Both the position numbers and the translations under genes were made by a program. From Lactarius indigo (lineage: Eukaryota > Basidiomycota > Agaricomycetes > Russulales > Russulaceae), in assembly GCA_025766275.1 (NCBI GenBank), contig JAFKAC010000035.1, forward strand, positions 310,001 through 374,000: DNA of 64,000 nt, in the 5' to 3' direction. Position 1 is the first letter of the stretch. The number at the start of each line of letters is the position of its first letter. Positions 11,064 to 22,027 of this stretch are shown here, piece after piece. The notes below the pieces were generated by a model that saw nothing but the letters and a program-made list of their open reading frames with translations, had not been told where the DNA came from and ran no database searches.

Positions 11064-12515
11064 TCATCCACCCTGGCTCGGATATGGATGTAATTGCGTT
11101 GTCAGCGAAGCGTTGTGCGCTTCCATTCGTCGAATGTTTCTGGCTCATCCAGGTCATAGGTTTTTTCGTACAGCTTCTTGGGCAGCCCCTTGGTAAATAG
11201 GTCGATGGTTTGGGGGTCGTTGAGGCGATACCCTGCTTTCCTGGCGGCTTCTTCGAATTCGTTGATGTATTTGTCAATGTCCCCGTCGACCATTTTGAGC
11301 CCCTTTCTTAGAAGCGCTTGAGCTTGTTCACGTTCGAGGGTTGTTGACGAACCTTTGGTTAAAACCCTCTGCTACTGCGTTCTACAGGTCTCTCATATGT
11401 TGATCTATCCCTCGTTGTATTTGCCAATTAAGCCACTTGAGATACGAGAGTACCCATTCGCTAACTGATACTCCTTTGATGTAGGAAAGGAATAGAAGAC
11501 TTCACCGGTAGTCATTGCGCATGATGGAGGTGTCGAGGTTCATTCCCCAGTACACGTGCCATTGTGTGAGGAATGAGTCCACTTTAGTCCGGTCTCCATT
11601 GAAAATGGTGGGGGGTTCACCTGTTAGCTTCTCGTGTCCGTGTCCTCCTCCTGCCCCTCCTCCAGGCGGGCCTCTACCGCCGCCCCCATCTGGGGGTCCT
11701 CCTTCTGGCGGGTTGTTTGGAAGATCGGGTGGATTTCCCCCTCCTGTTGGTCATCGAGGGAAGTCCCCTCCCGGGGGTCCTCCCCATCCCGGTGGTGGGT
11801 CGAGTGGTAGTCCTTGCTTTCGTCCTTCTCCTGATGGGGGGTCTCCTTGGTCAGGTCCGATGGCCCGAAAGATTGCTGTGTCATCTGCAGTCATACAATG
11901 TCCCGTCTCGGGATTTATAGGCATGAGGTGTCGTTGGGATTCTTGTCTGATTGCTTCAGCCGCGTCCTGTGCTGCCTGTTCTCTTACAGCCATGATTTCT
12001 TCTGCCGTCATTGTGGTTGTGGCCATCTCTGCAGCGGGTGATCGTATGTGAATGATTTCTGGCTGTTCAGAAATGTGCAGAGACTCAGCTCGTTGGATGG
12101 TGTATTGTTCAATGGGTCCGACACTTGCTGGTCGGTTTTCTTCGCTCTGTTCGTCTTCCTCGGTTTCCTCACTTACTGCTTCTCCAGTGGAGTGTTCTCG
12201 TAGTTGGCCGTCAATCGGCCCCCAATCAGCTCGCGAATTGAGTTTGTGTGCATCGATATCGCACTGATACTGCCTTCCTGCTGGTCTGATAATGTCCCAG
12301 CGATGGTCTATGGGGTTCCATGTAATCTCTACCCAGCACAGATGATCGAAGTTGAACTCAACAGGTCTGAACCTTGTAGGTCCGTTGAATTCTACAAAGT
12401 ATCTGGTTTTGTCTCCTCGGTTTATCCACCGGGCTGCTCCCAGGAATTGAGTTGGTACGTTGCAGTCTCCTCTTTGTTCTAAATGATATGGACAGAAACT
12501 CTTCCACTGGTCGCG

Positions 12516-13254
12516 TGTCATGAACTCCCCTGTCACCTTTCCTTTCTGCCCTTATCTGATCCATTCCCTTTCTTGACTGTTACCCTTCCTGAACCTATGC
12601 TTCCCTTTTATCTGATTGTTCTAGCACCTTCTGTGCTATTCTTGTCTACTCTTCTTCTGCCCTGCTGGCATGATACCATCTTGCACAATGTTGACACCAT
12701 CTTGCCAGCACATTACTCTATCTATAGCAACCAGTAGCACTATGCGCTCAGGTGCAATCCTGTACTATATAAGGAACCCTGTAGTGCACCTTAGCTCCTT
12801 AGCTTTGGCTTAATCAACTATCTGTGTTGTATCTCCACTGTCTCCTTAAGTGCCTCAGTCCCTTCAGCACTCAAGCCCTTGACCCAGAACCTCTGACCCT
12901 TGACCCTTATCTCCTTTGGGTCATTCCCCTCTCAGCCTCTGTGCAGGCTTCCCCTTGACTTCACTCTCATCCTCTTCCTGTCTTACTGGTCAGCCCAGTG
13001 ACACGTGACCTTTGGACTTAGGCCACCGAGCTCGTCCATTGCTACAGACTCAGTCACCTTAGCACAAGGGGCTGTTACAGAAGGACCTTTCCCACCTTAG
13101 CACAGGGGGACTACCGCAGACTCAGCTACCTTAGTACAGGGGCTGTTACAGAAGACCTTAGGAGTCCTTCCACTCAGTGGGGATCTGACTCAGAGTCCTT
13201 TGCCTCAGGCAGGATCTGTTACAGAACGACACACGCCCCCGCAGAGGCGTGACA
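12516..13254 (+). mobile_element. Solo LTR, family Z
   Basis: The 739-bp LTR runs from TGTCATGAACTC to GAGGCGTGACA and is flanked by TCGCG at 12511-12515 and 13255-13259. A TATA box (ACTATATAAGG) lies near 12763. The 3' half has imperfect repeats of CACCTTAGCACAGGGG / CTGTTACAGAAG (13040-13165). It separates the B1 gag body from its first codons. Confidence 0.88.
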
Positions 13255-13284
13255 TCGCGGGTATTGACAGTCGCCACGATGAGG

Positions 13285-13501
13285 ATCTTGGTCTTAATGT
13301 AACACCGTCACGACGTTAGCTCGACTTGAGCTCGTAAGAAGGCGACTATGGCTTAGCTAATCACGCCTATGGTGTATGGCATGAAGGCAATGTCCTAGAT
13401 GTTCGCAGGCACTAGGGTATTTGACGGCACTCTATCTTAATAGAGGCAAAGCTTTCGAAGATTAAGAGGCAATAGAAGTGACGATTGAAGAAGACCAAGA
13501 T
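13285..13501 (-). promoter_or_regulatory. B1 candidate self-priming pair (PBS 13285-13295, LTR 13491-13501)
   Basis: The minus-strand PBS AAGACCAAGAT lies 2 nt inside the 5' LTR and is complementary to the minus-strand segment ATCTTGGTCTT at 13491-13501. The arrangement is as in A1. Confidence 0.6.
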
Positions 13502-13754
13502 GGTGTATCTTGGTCTTCTGCAACTACCTTAAATACAAGAAGAGCAGGCTTTCAAGCACTGCTATGAGTCACTGTAACGTAGCGTCCAACATATCGCGTA
13601 AGTACCACAATCCTAATACTACTACTACCTGTACTAGGACCGAGTCATCCCTCATCACCTAACTCCTATCATAAGCTCCGAGTCCATGACTAATCTACCT
13701 TACCGCCATAGTCACAACTGGTACAGTAAGGGTCCGATACGCGCAACCGTAACA
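13298..13754 (-). repeat. B1 5' LTR
   Basis: The 457-bp LTR (plus strand TGTAACACCG to CAACCGTAACA) is close to the B2 LTR at 63099-63554. It is followed by GTGCA, the expected target duplication; its partner lies outside the window. Confidence 0.88.
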
Positions 13755-13759
13755 GTGCA

Positions 13760-14150
13760 CGTCTCACGCACCTCACGCTACCTCACTTCATCAGCGTGCC
13801 CCCTGCAGTGCACAACGTCCCACACACCACTGCTCCGCACCTTTGCGGTGTTCGATAGAAGTCCCGGCTTCGCGCCCGCACTCACATATGTCCGCCTGCT
13901 TCGCCGCGTGATGCTACAAATTTCAAGCATGCTGTACGATGGCCTGTGCCCCGCAGCTTTATTTTCTGCGCTCAGTGGCTCACTGAGGGAGCTCATTCTC
14001 GTTCTCGCACCTGATGTGGGCATGCATACACACGGGTGGTTATTGGCTGCACAGGAAAATACGGACGTGGGGCTCGAGGTACTCAAGCTGAGTCTTGACC
14101 ACACTTCAGACGAGGTACACGTCAGCTGGCCCACTCAGCAGCATTGGTTA
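13760..14150 (-). pseudogene. Unrecognised gene fragment, duplicated at 24840-25165
   Basis: About 140 bp here (13800-13955) match 25015-25160 closely. In both the minus strand can be read as a Cys/Arg-rich segment beginning ECGREA, but frames differ and stops interrupt. I do not recognise the protein. A fragment copied to two places is better supported than a functional gene. Confidence 0.4.
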
Positions 14151-14154
14151 TAAT

Positions 14155-14925
14155 CAGCACTAGGTCTCCCTTCAAGTGCTGTACAAAGCAGGTCAGTTTG
14201 CTATTGTCAAACGTGCAGGTGCTTCGAACGCTCCACCTGCAGGCCTCTCTGTCAACTGAGGCTGCAGAGGCGGACGGAGGTTCATTGCGGCTGGTACTAT
14301 GGATCCGATCTCCACTGGGGCCGGCATTACCCTCTGTCGTCTTTCCTTCGGAGGTGCATTGGGAACCCAAGTGGGGAGAATAGTTATGCGTGAACTGAAC
14401 TCACGCGTGCTCATTTTTCTTTTCTCTTTTGGAAATATTCCTTGCATGCATATCTCCCCTATCCGATCTCCACACACTCTGCGACTTGACCTTTTTATTT
14501 GGAGATAAGGGTGCGAATCTCCATCCAGCGGCCTCTCTTTTTTTGTGATAGCTACCAGACATCCTTGCATTGTACAGTAGCTGTCTATAGTTCCGTCGTA
14601 AAGCTCATATACATACATTGTGTTACTCTCACCATGTACATAACGTACGACACGTATTCAGCAACTCATAAACTTGTTTAAACTCTCCTGAATCGCGCAC
14701 TTCACTCTGTTGTCTGAGAAGACCTGTACTATTGGCTAAGTACAATATAATCAGATCACGGAAAAACCCGACAATGAGTAGATATCAGAAAATAGCATAG
14801 ACCAACTGGTGCTTCCTGTCAAATGTAAATAGATCACATTGAGAGATGCTACTCAACTGCACCATAAGTTGATTTCTTAATCGAGTTGACTACTGTCCTT
14901 CTGAACTAGTTCGAAAAATACCCAT
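14155..14925. other. Intergenic stretch, no gene recognised
   Basis: Both strands carry only short unrelated open frames. I see no repeat, LTR edge or conserved motif. Confidence 0.5.
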
Positions 14926-15289
14926 TTCAACTAATACAATGCAACCGCCTGTGTCCCTGGGCCATGCTCAGCTTTACACCATGAGAAGGCAGAGGGGTAC
15001 ACTGGTGCCAAAGAATATTCGTGCATTGGTAGTGACCCACGGAGACGACAGCATTGGGGTTGTAGCAAGGACTCGAAGGTGCCTCAGCTGGATATGTGAG
15101 AGAGAAGGTACTGAAGGCACGTACCGATCTTTTTGAGCACAGCCCAACACAGACCCCCCAGGACCGCTTGTCCTCCACCTCACGCCCGCGCCCGTCCTCC
15201 TCGGCCGGCAGGCTGCGACACCCAACCGGGTCGCATGCATCAAGTACGAACAAAGTGGACGTAAACCTACTACAGCTGCTCCTTCGTCT

Positions 15290-16433
15290 TGCCATTCCTA
15301 GCAGGTGCCTGCTCCGATGCGGCGGATGGGACGGCGAAATTCGCTAGCTACACGGATGACGAGAGTCTGGGCCCAGTCGCCATTGTCACGTCTTCGTGAT
15401 GGGAGTCACGCGGCGGGGAATGGACAGAGCGGAGCAGGGCACAGGTCGCTGAGTAAGATGGAGAGGAATGGTGCGCACTTTCTCTGTGTTTCTGGCCCTG
15501 AGATTGGATGGGCGGCTTGCACGCGATGCGAGGGTGGCCGCGTGTCGCAGGAAAAAAGGGTAGACTCCGATGGATTGCTGGAAGACGAGTCCGCAGAGGG
15601 AGAGTGCGTAGAGGAGCGGAAAGTGCAGCCTGGCGAGGGACAGCCCAGATGAGGTGCCAACAGGTGTATTGCTGTGCAGGGTGAGCTCCGTGAGGGTGTT
15701 CTGAGTCTGGAAGAGGATCATGCGAGAGCAGAGGGTACCAGGGCATTAAACACACATGCGTCCAGAGCGAGGTCTGAGAGCACTGACAGCATGAGGCGCT
15801 GCAGGGTCGCCAGATCAGTCTGGAATGAGGGAGATGTGAGGGGAGAAAAGTCCCAAATGCGAGGGTTGTCCATGGAGAGGGACGTCAGCTTGGGTGAACA
15901 GATGCTGAAGCCAGCTTCAAGAGTGCAGAGGATGGATGCCTAGACAGCGAGGCGACCCTGCCTGCCAGTGTCGGAACCAAGCCAGTTATTGTAGAGCACG
16001 TACTAGTAGAACGTCAATTGATGGTCTTAAACCGGGGAAACTGGTGAACGCGAGAGAATGGACTGGCCAGTTCACGGATAGTGTTAGCTGCCACTGGCGT
16101 GACCCACCACCGCATGTACACGGACAAGATGTGATTCAGTTTATAAGATGATGACAGGAAAAACGCACCATGATTCAGCGCCCTTCCCTTCCTATCACCA
16201 CCTGTGTCGAAATAAGCAGCCTCCCTGACATGGGTCGCAATATCCGGGACGTCGAAGAGCTGTCCTAGATTTCTGGCACTTCCTCTGGTGGAAACCACAG
16301 AAAGGATGTGGAATGCAAATGGCGTGGCGGCGGTGCAGAAAAGCGGCAGGCGGTTCGCACGTGGGATAAGTCGCAACGGACATCGTTGGCCTCTTCGAAA
16401 ATGGCTGTTAGAACTTCAAGAGGGAGGCAGGTG
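15290..16433 (-). pseudogene. F-box protein pseudogene
   Basis: The minus strand starts with ATG at 16433 and reads MTTCLPLEVLTAIFEEANDV, a typical fungal F-box opening, then HVRTAC. A one-base deletion at about 16340 (compared with the remnant near 47870) shifts the frame. The next frame reads FCTAATPFAFHILSV. Downstream, 15350-15960 reads in several frames as a leucine-rich tail (LHFPLLYALSLCGLVFQQS). Known F-box proteins recruit targets to SCF ubiquitin ligases; this copy cannot make a full protein. It lies 0.6 kb downstream of NLR1. Confidence 0.65.
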
Positions 16434-17020
16434 GTCATACCGACAGTAATTGACTTGTGTGACTATACCCCTCGAAATCGTGGCTTGCGGTACGAGCCAA
16501 AAGTAAGAACCAGTGTCCGGCGCAAGTTTTCCGTTCCAGAGTCTGGAACGCAGCAACTCATTTTTCTCCTGTTTCTCTTTTTGAGTCACACTGGCAGAGA
16601 CTCACAAAGACGCAAGATGCAAGCAGAGACGATAGACTGATCGTGTATATTCATACTATAGCGCATGTGCCTTTGTGAAACTGTAGACACCCGTCCTATG
16701 GCAGTTCTATTGTATAGTTTTTTTTTGAGACTCGCATACATTTAGACATCACCTGTATGAGATTGTGATACCTCAATACTACTATACATCTCATCGTGTT
16801 GTCGAGCCTGGTGGTCGCAACACTGCCTAAACAGCTTGGTCATTCGATCATGTCTTGAGTCTAGGTGGTGCGATCCCTGTGAAGTGTCGCAATGAAGTGT
16901 CGCAACCGGTTCGCGTAGGCCTCTGCACAACGCAGAACGTCTCACAAATCGTTTCCCCTTTGCAGCATATCGTTACAACTTGACATACGTATCTAGAACA
17001 ACACATAGCACTCTTTCTAT

Positions 17021-20000
17021 TTATCCACTGTGCTCCATCAATACCTGGAGGATCGCGTCCATTTCATTTCCTGATGCCACCTGGAATGGGGTCTTTCCTT
17101 CGTTGTCCTTGGCATCTGCACTCGCACCACGCTCGAGCAGTAAGCGCACGATCTCTGTTTCGCCTTTGGATGACGCTACGTGCAACGGGGTCCATCCGTC
17201 GTTATCCGAGGCATTTGCGTTTGCACCGTGGTCGAGCAGCAGATGCACAGTATCTCTTTTGCCTTGAGATGACGCCTTGTGCAATGGGGTCCTCCCGTCC
17301 ATCTTCTTGGCCTCCGCGTTTGCACCACGGTCAAGTAGTAGACGTGCAACCTCGAGGTTCCAAGTACGTGATGCTAGATGTAATGGCGTCGAGTGTTCGT
17401 TATCTTGTGCGCTGATTTCCACGCCATGTTCGAGTAATAGGCCCGCGATCTCCACGTAACCACCAATCGATACGTCGTGCAATGGAGTACGGCCTTGGTT
17501 GTCAGCAGTGTTGATGCGTACGCTGTTGTGCCCCAGTAGCATCCGAACAAACTCTAGGCGTCCATTAGATGCGGCTGAATGAATTGGAGTCTGAAGATTG
17601 TTTTGCCGCGAATTCGCATCTGCGCCATGGTCGAGTAACCACTGCGCGATGTCGATACGTAGACCTCTTGACGCACCATGTAGTGGAGTTCCGTCATACA
17701 TGTCATCGGTAACGTCCACGGCTGCGCCATGCTGGTGTAATAGCTCAGCCACCTTGAAGTGTCTCTTGTACAATGCCGCTACCAGTGGACTGTGATTTTT
17801 ACCACCCCTCGCATTAACTTGCTCCGGATGCTCGGCGATGATTTGCGCTGCCAGGTCATGAAATCCAAGCAATGAAGCATAATACAGCGGAGATCCACGA
17901 TTTTTGGGGGGATCTCCGAAGTTTCCCCAGAGATCGTCGATGTCATGGAACTCGAGCCACGCGGAAAAATGTGGCTTGGTTGAGTCAAAAAGGAGTCGGA
18001 TCCCATATTCTATGCGTGAATACACCTTCTCGAACCGCGCATGCTCCACCCAGTGCTCGCTGGCATATTTCGCTAACGGAAATCTATCTTCAACCCGGCC
18101 ATTGCCGGCGCTGCCGTCCAACTGGAGTAGTGTTCCCAAGCAAGCTTGCGCGAGAGTCGTGTGTGCGGAATCGGGAGTGATATGAAAGTACGAAGCGTCT
18201 CCTTTAGAATTCGCAAGCCGGTCGGAAGTCAAGAATTCCTTCACCGAAAAATGCGTAAACTGGATCACCCGCGAATCCCCATCGTCGACTTCAGTGATCA
18301 AACTTGAGCACGTGGATAGCACAGCTCGGTGTCGGTCCTCCCATCGCCAGTCCTCCTTCAGCTTCGGTGTCGCTCCTTCAGCATCTTCAAAGTCAAGCGC
18401 GAGTATTTCTGCCAGCTCATCTACATGCAACGGACGAGTGGCCGCGGTGAGACATTGTAAGAGACGACGAGCATGGTCTCGGTTGGCCATCCCGATCTCC
18501 TTCAACACTCGCTCATATGTCTCGTCCAATGATTTCGGTAATTCGTTCAGCGTGCGCCGGATGCTTTGCGGAAGGCAATGTTGCAGCACTTCCAGTTGAC
18601 AGAAAACCCACCGGAACCTGTCAGATAGTCAGCAGCCGTCATCACCATCCTTGAACACGCTTACATTCCGTCAGCTCTATCCGTGAGCGTCTCGATAACC
18701 AGTTCTCTGTCCTTCTCCCTCCATCTCCTCATCGCCGTATCCGAGTCCGCGTACACCACAGATCGGATATAGTCTTCGATATCCTTCTTTTGTCCGCTTT
18801 CCTCGTGGATTGAGACCGGATGAAGCACCAGTGGCTCAAGCGCGGCGCGGATGTCGTTCTCCGGGCGGCTGGTGAGACATATATGAAGATTGGAAAGCTG
18901 GAGGCCAACGAGGTCCTTTATGAAATCAAGGACTTGTTTGCGGGCCAGTGGAATTCCAGAGGTGTTGGGACATTCGTCCAGCGCGTCCAAGATGATGTAG
19001 ATTGGGCCGAGGCCAGGTAGCGTGAGCATCTCTTTAAGACACGTGATCAGCGTGCTGATGCTGGGCTTATGCGCGCCATCGTCGTGCGCCTTATAAACGT
19101 GCGAGAGTATGTCAGAACAGCTGTCGGAACGAGCGGACAGCTGTGTGAGAAGTGAAGGAAGTAAGTTGCGGATGTTTTGTTTATCGGTGTCCTTGAAGTC
19201 GAAATAGAAATACGCCATCGACGCCTGTCCAGCCTCCCGCAACGCCGTGATGTCTTGGATGATCGCGGAGCTAGTTTGTAGTGTAAGTTGCTGAGGGGTG
19301 AACACGACAAATGATAACGAACCAAAGGATGCTCTTCCCCGAGCCCGCTGGCATTATAGACGCGATCAATATCTGGGAGGGTGCGAAGGGAATGAAGCGC
19401 GCACGTTTGCCGTGGATCCACAATAGGGATGTGGCAGACTTAAATTTCCATTCCATGAATATACTTCCCTGGAAGAACCATGTCGCGGTGCCTTCATGTT
19501 GAGTGGTGGATGCGATATTTTGATTGGTGGATGGGTCCGGCGGAGACAGCCACGCTCGGTGGTCCTTCCGTATCCGGCTCCCTAAAGCGCCATTTCAGTT
19601 CGGCAAGGAGCAGCATGACTGAAGAACCACGAACGCTTTTCTTCGTTGATATTGTTTGCCGTCTGTTGCACCAGGGCCTTTGTTTCCCTGCCGTCTGTAC
19701 ATAAATGAGTTTAAGATGGCATTTGTGACTAGTCAATGTGCTGAACGTACCCTGAATAGCCACGTTAACGTTGTCACCCACAGTTTCTACACCGTCCTTG
19801 ACATCATGTGCAACTTTCAGAACTTGCACAATCGCCATCTGGGCCTCCTGCTGCGTCAATCTATCCAATCTTCCCAGCGCGTCCTCGATGTCCCTCCTTC
19901 CAATCAGTTTCTTCAGATATCTCTCTGAATATCTATCAGCGACGAGACGTATAGCATCAGGGATCGACTCACTCGCTCGTCCCTGCTTTATCTCCTTCGT

Positions 20001-20620
20001 CACGATCCCAAAAATTCCAAGAACCTCGACCATTATCTTCACGATGATGTCCTTCATCGCCTCCGTCGTCGGCACCGAACTATACTCCTCCATCCGCCTA
20101 AAGAAGCCTTCGATCCGCTCGAAGATATCGATGAGCGCATCTTGGCTCGCAACAACATCTTTTGCCGCCTGTGTAGGTTCGGGATCAGAACCGTTTGGGT
20201 GGTCGAGATCCAGGATAATAGCTACCAGGAGAAGGACTCCAGCACCAGCGAAGATGACTTTCGCCGGCGAGAACACCTAGAAATATAACATCAGAGATTA
20301 GATCGTAGAAGGATCGCGGGAACGGCACTCACCAATCCGATGCCCTCCCCAAGCGCTGCAGAAAAGGCATAAAGCACATTGACAGTTGGATTCAACCATC
20401 TAATCAACCTGTCATCGCCAGATGTAGATTGCTCAAACTGTTGTACTTGAGTGCAGAGGACGGCCAGGATGTCGGTGGGGGAGTTGCAGGTCTGTAGCTG
20501 GACCATCAACGGATGCGCAAGAAGATCTTTTTTCGTCTTCTTTTTGTAATTGTCGAGGGAAGCGGAGAAGATGGCCTGCAAATTGGAGGAAGAGGAGGTT
20601 GTGGGAGGCATCTGCGACAT
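17021..20620 (-). CDS. NLR1: STAND NTPase with NACHT and ankyrin repeats
   Basis: Nine exons on the minus strand give one open frame: 20620-20333, 20276-20226, 20168-19973, 19924-19751, 19694-19635, 19581-19405, 19347-19323, 19270-18665 and 18617-17021. All introns are GT..AG and 47-57 nt long. The start is MSQMPPTTSS. Domains: an N-terminal Goodbye-like region (SNLQAIFSASLDNYKKKTKK), a helical linker, a NACHT NTPase with Walker A (KPGSGKS, formed across an intron) and Walker B-like LDALDECP, a winged-helix part (FTHFSVKEFL), then about eight ankyrin repeats ending MEHSG. Fungal NLRs of this build are thought to act in non-self recognition and regulated cell death; the role here is inferred. 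NLR2 is a paralog. No inactivating mutation was seen. Confidence 0.85.
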
Positions 20621-22025
20621 GGCAATAGCAGCGAGGAAATGCGTCTGAGGGTACTGCGACGATACTGGGAGACTGGGGCTAAGGTGGGAAGCGGGTGAGT
20701 GGGAACGCCCGAATGGTTTGGCACGAGGTTTGGCAGGAAACGCCCGCACAGCCATTGGCACAGCCTCAACGCGTAAACAGGCCGGGAATGTTTTCAAAAG
20801 CAGTGGCGCGGGGTCAGCCTTGTCGCTGGCCGCGTCGGAGGGAAACTGAGTGCAGTACCGGGTTCCATCGTTCCAGGTCGGCGTAAACAGGCATAGTGAC
20901 CGGGATTTTGGGGCATCGGGGGGAATGCCCGTTGCTCTTACGCTGATCATATGTCCGTAGAGAGTCACGTGGTCGGGCCGCCAGTTGAACAGGTCAAGGC
21001 ATCCCTTTGGGAAACTTCGTACTTCCACCTAGTTTCTATGCGGTCTTACAGCTTACCTATTACTATGCAGAAGAGCTGGTATGCTTCAGCTTTTGTTTCC
21101 CTCTACCATGCGCTGGTCACCTTCCCGTCTCGCACCACACCAAACCTGAAGCTTGAAGCTTGAAATCTCAACGCGTTCGTGTCATTTGCCGTGTTTTCTC
21201 TCATCGTCCACTGATTTATTCCTGAACAGCTGTGTTTGGACCCACACCTTTGCTACATCGACCATCCAGCGAACGCTTTCGAACTAAAGTTGCTGCGATT
21301 TTCGGTCAAGTTCAAGCCAGACGAGTCTAGAGGAGACGATGTTGTCCGCCTTGAAAGAAGTGGTGTTTTATTCCCAGTACAGCGCTTAACGCCATGTGAA
21401 GGTAGCGCAAACTCAACGTTTCTACTTTGCCTAACTCGGGAATGTCTTGGTCGAAGGTGGGGCCCGAAGATCATCAAGACGTGGACGGAATCAGAATCGA
21501 AGAACCAAGATCGACGAGAATGCGATGCTCTTCAGCCACTGGGATGGCTACCCGTCTCCGCAGATCTTCTATTTCCGGCTCCAAAGTACCCGTTCACACA
21601 CTACTTTGACAGCCTTACTTCTAGCCAACCGGTTCCCTCCCTCCTGCGACTCCTTGCACTATACCGTCCTTCGCGTAGGCTCAAGCAGTCTCAAAAATTA
21701 CGCCATCAAGACACGCCCAGTCTCGTGCACTCACCGTCATCTATGATCTCTTCAACATCTCAGATCTCAGTCCTCCATCTCGATACACCTACGTCGGCGG
21801 ACAACACTGCTTCCATGTTGCATTTCCCCAGGGGATGAGGACGCTTCTCCAAGGCCATTTCCCACATCTCCAGTGTCCCGTGGCCCCGCTCTCCTAGCCG
21901 CTCTCTATCGCGTCCATCTCCAGGTATCCGCCATGCCGACGTGGCAACATTATCTCCGAGCCGGACATGGCCTGTGCCGACTTTCCCATCTTACCTTCGT
22001 TCCCGCGTATGTCCGAGATGTTCCC
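20621..22025. other. NLR1 upstream region and unassigned sequence
   Basis: Positions 20620-20900 are similar to the NLR2 upstream region (53398-53465 joined to 55192-55390) and probably hold the promoter. From 21150 to 22025 overlapping open frames exist on both strands, including a 200-codon plus-strand frame at 21236-21838. None shows a domain I recognise. Confidence 0.5.
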
Positions 22026-22027
22026 GA

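Larger units (their letters stand above)
9378..12515 (-). pseudogene. B1 gag, fragmented
   Basis: On the minus strand the pieces 11064-12515, 10485-10528 and 9378-9869 rebuild a Gag like those of B2 and C: N-terminal block (RDQWKSFCPYHLEQRGD), Pro/Gly-rich region, capsid domain (damaged near 11350), zinc knuckle CYNCNAPGHLSQNC, and the C-terminus DLILQDLWGKEGFRSA with the GGGAAAA run used for -1 frameshifting. Two solo LTRs lie inside and a third separates it from its start. Confidence 0.85.
1..13754 (-). mobile_element. Ty3/gypsy element B1, decayed, 3' end outside window
   Basis: A minus-strand chromodomain-family gypsy element can be pieced together by skipping later insertions: RT start at 1-151, protease and linker at 7963-9300, gag at 9378-12515, primer-binding site at 13285-13295 and 5' LTR at 13298-13754. 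The rest of RT, RNase H, integrase and the 3' LTR would lie left of position 1. Five elements sit inside it: A1 (152-7957) and solo LTRs at 8064-8839, 9870-10484, 10529-11063 and 12516-13254. The order of pieces matches B2 at 59864-63554, which serves as a reference. It is dead. Confidence 0.85.

Noticed and set aside
21236..21838. 200-codon plus-strand frame as a gene
   Set aside because: It has no recognisable domain, overlaps competing frames on both strands and shows no splice or start context that stands out.
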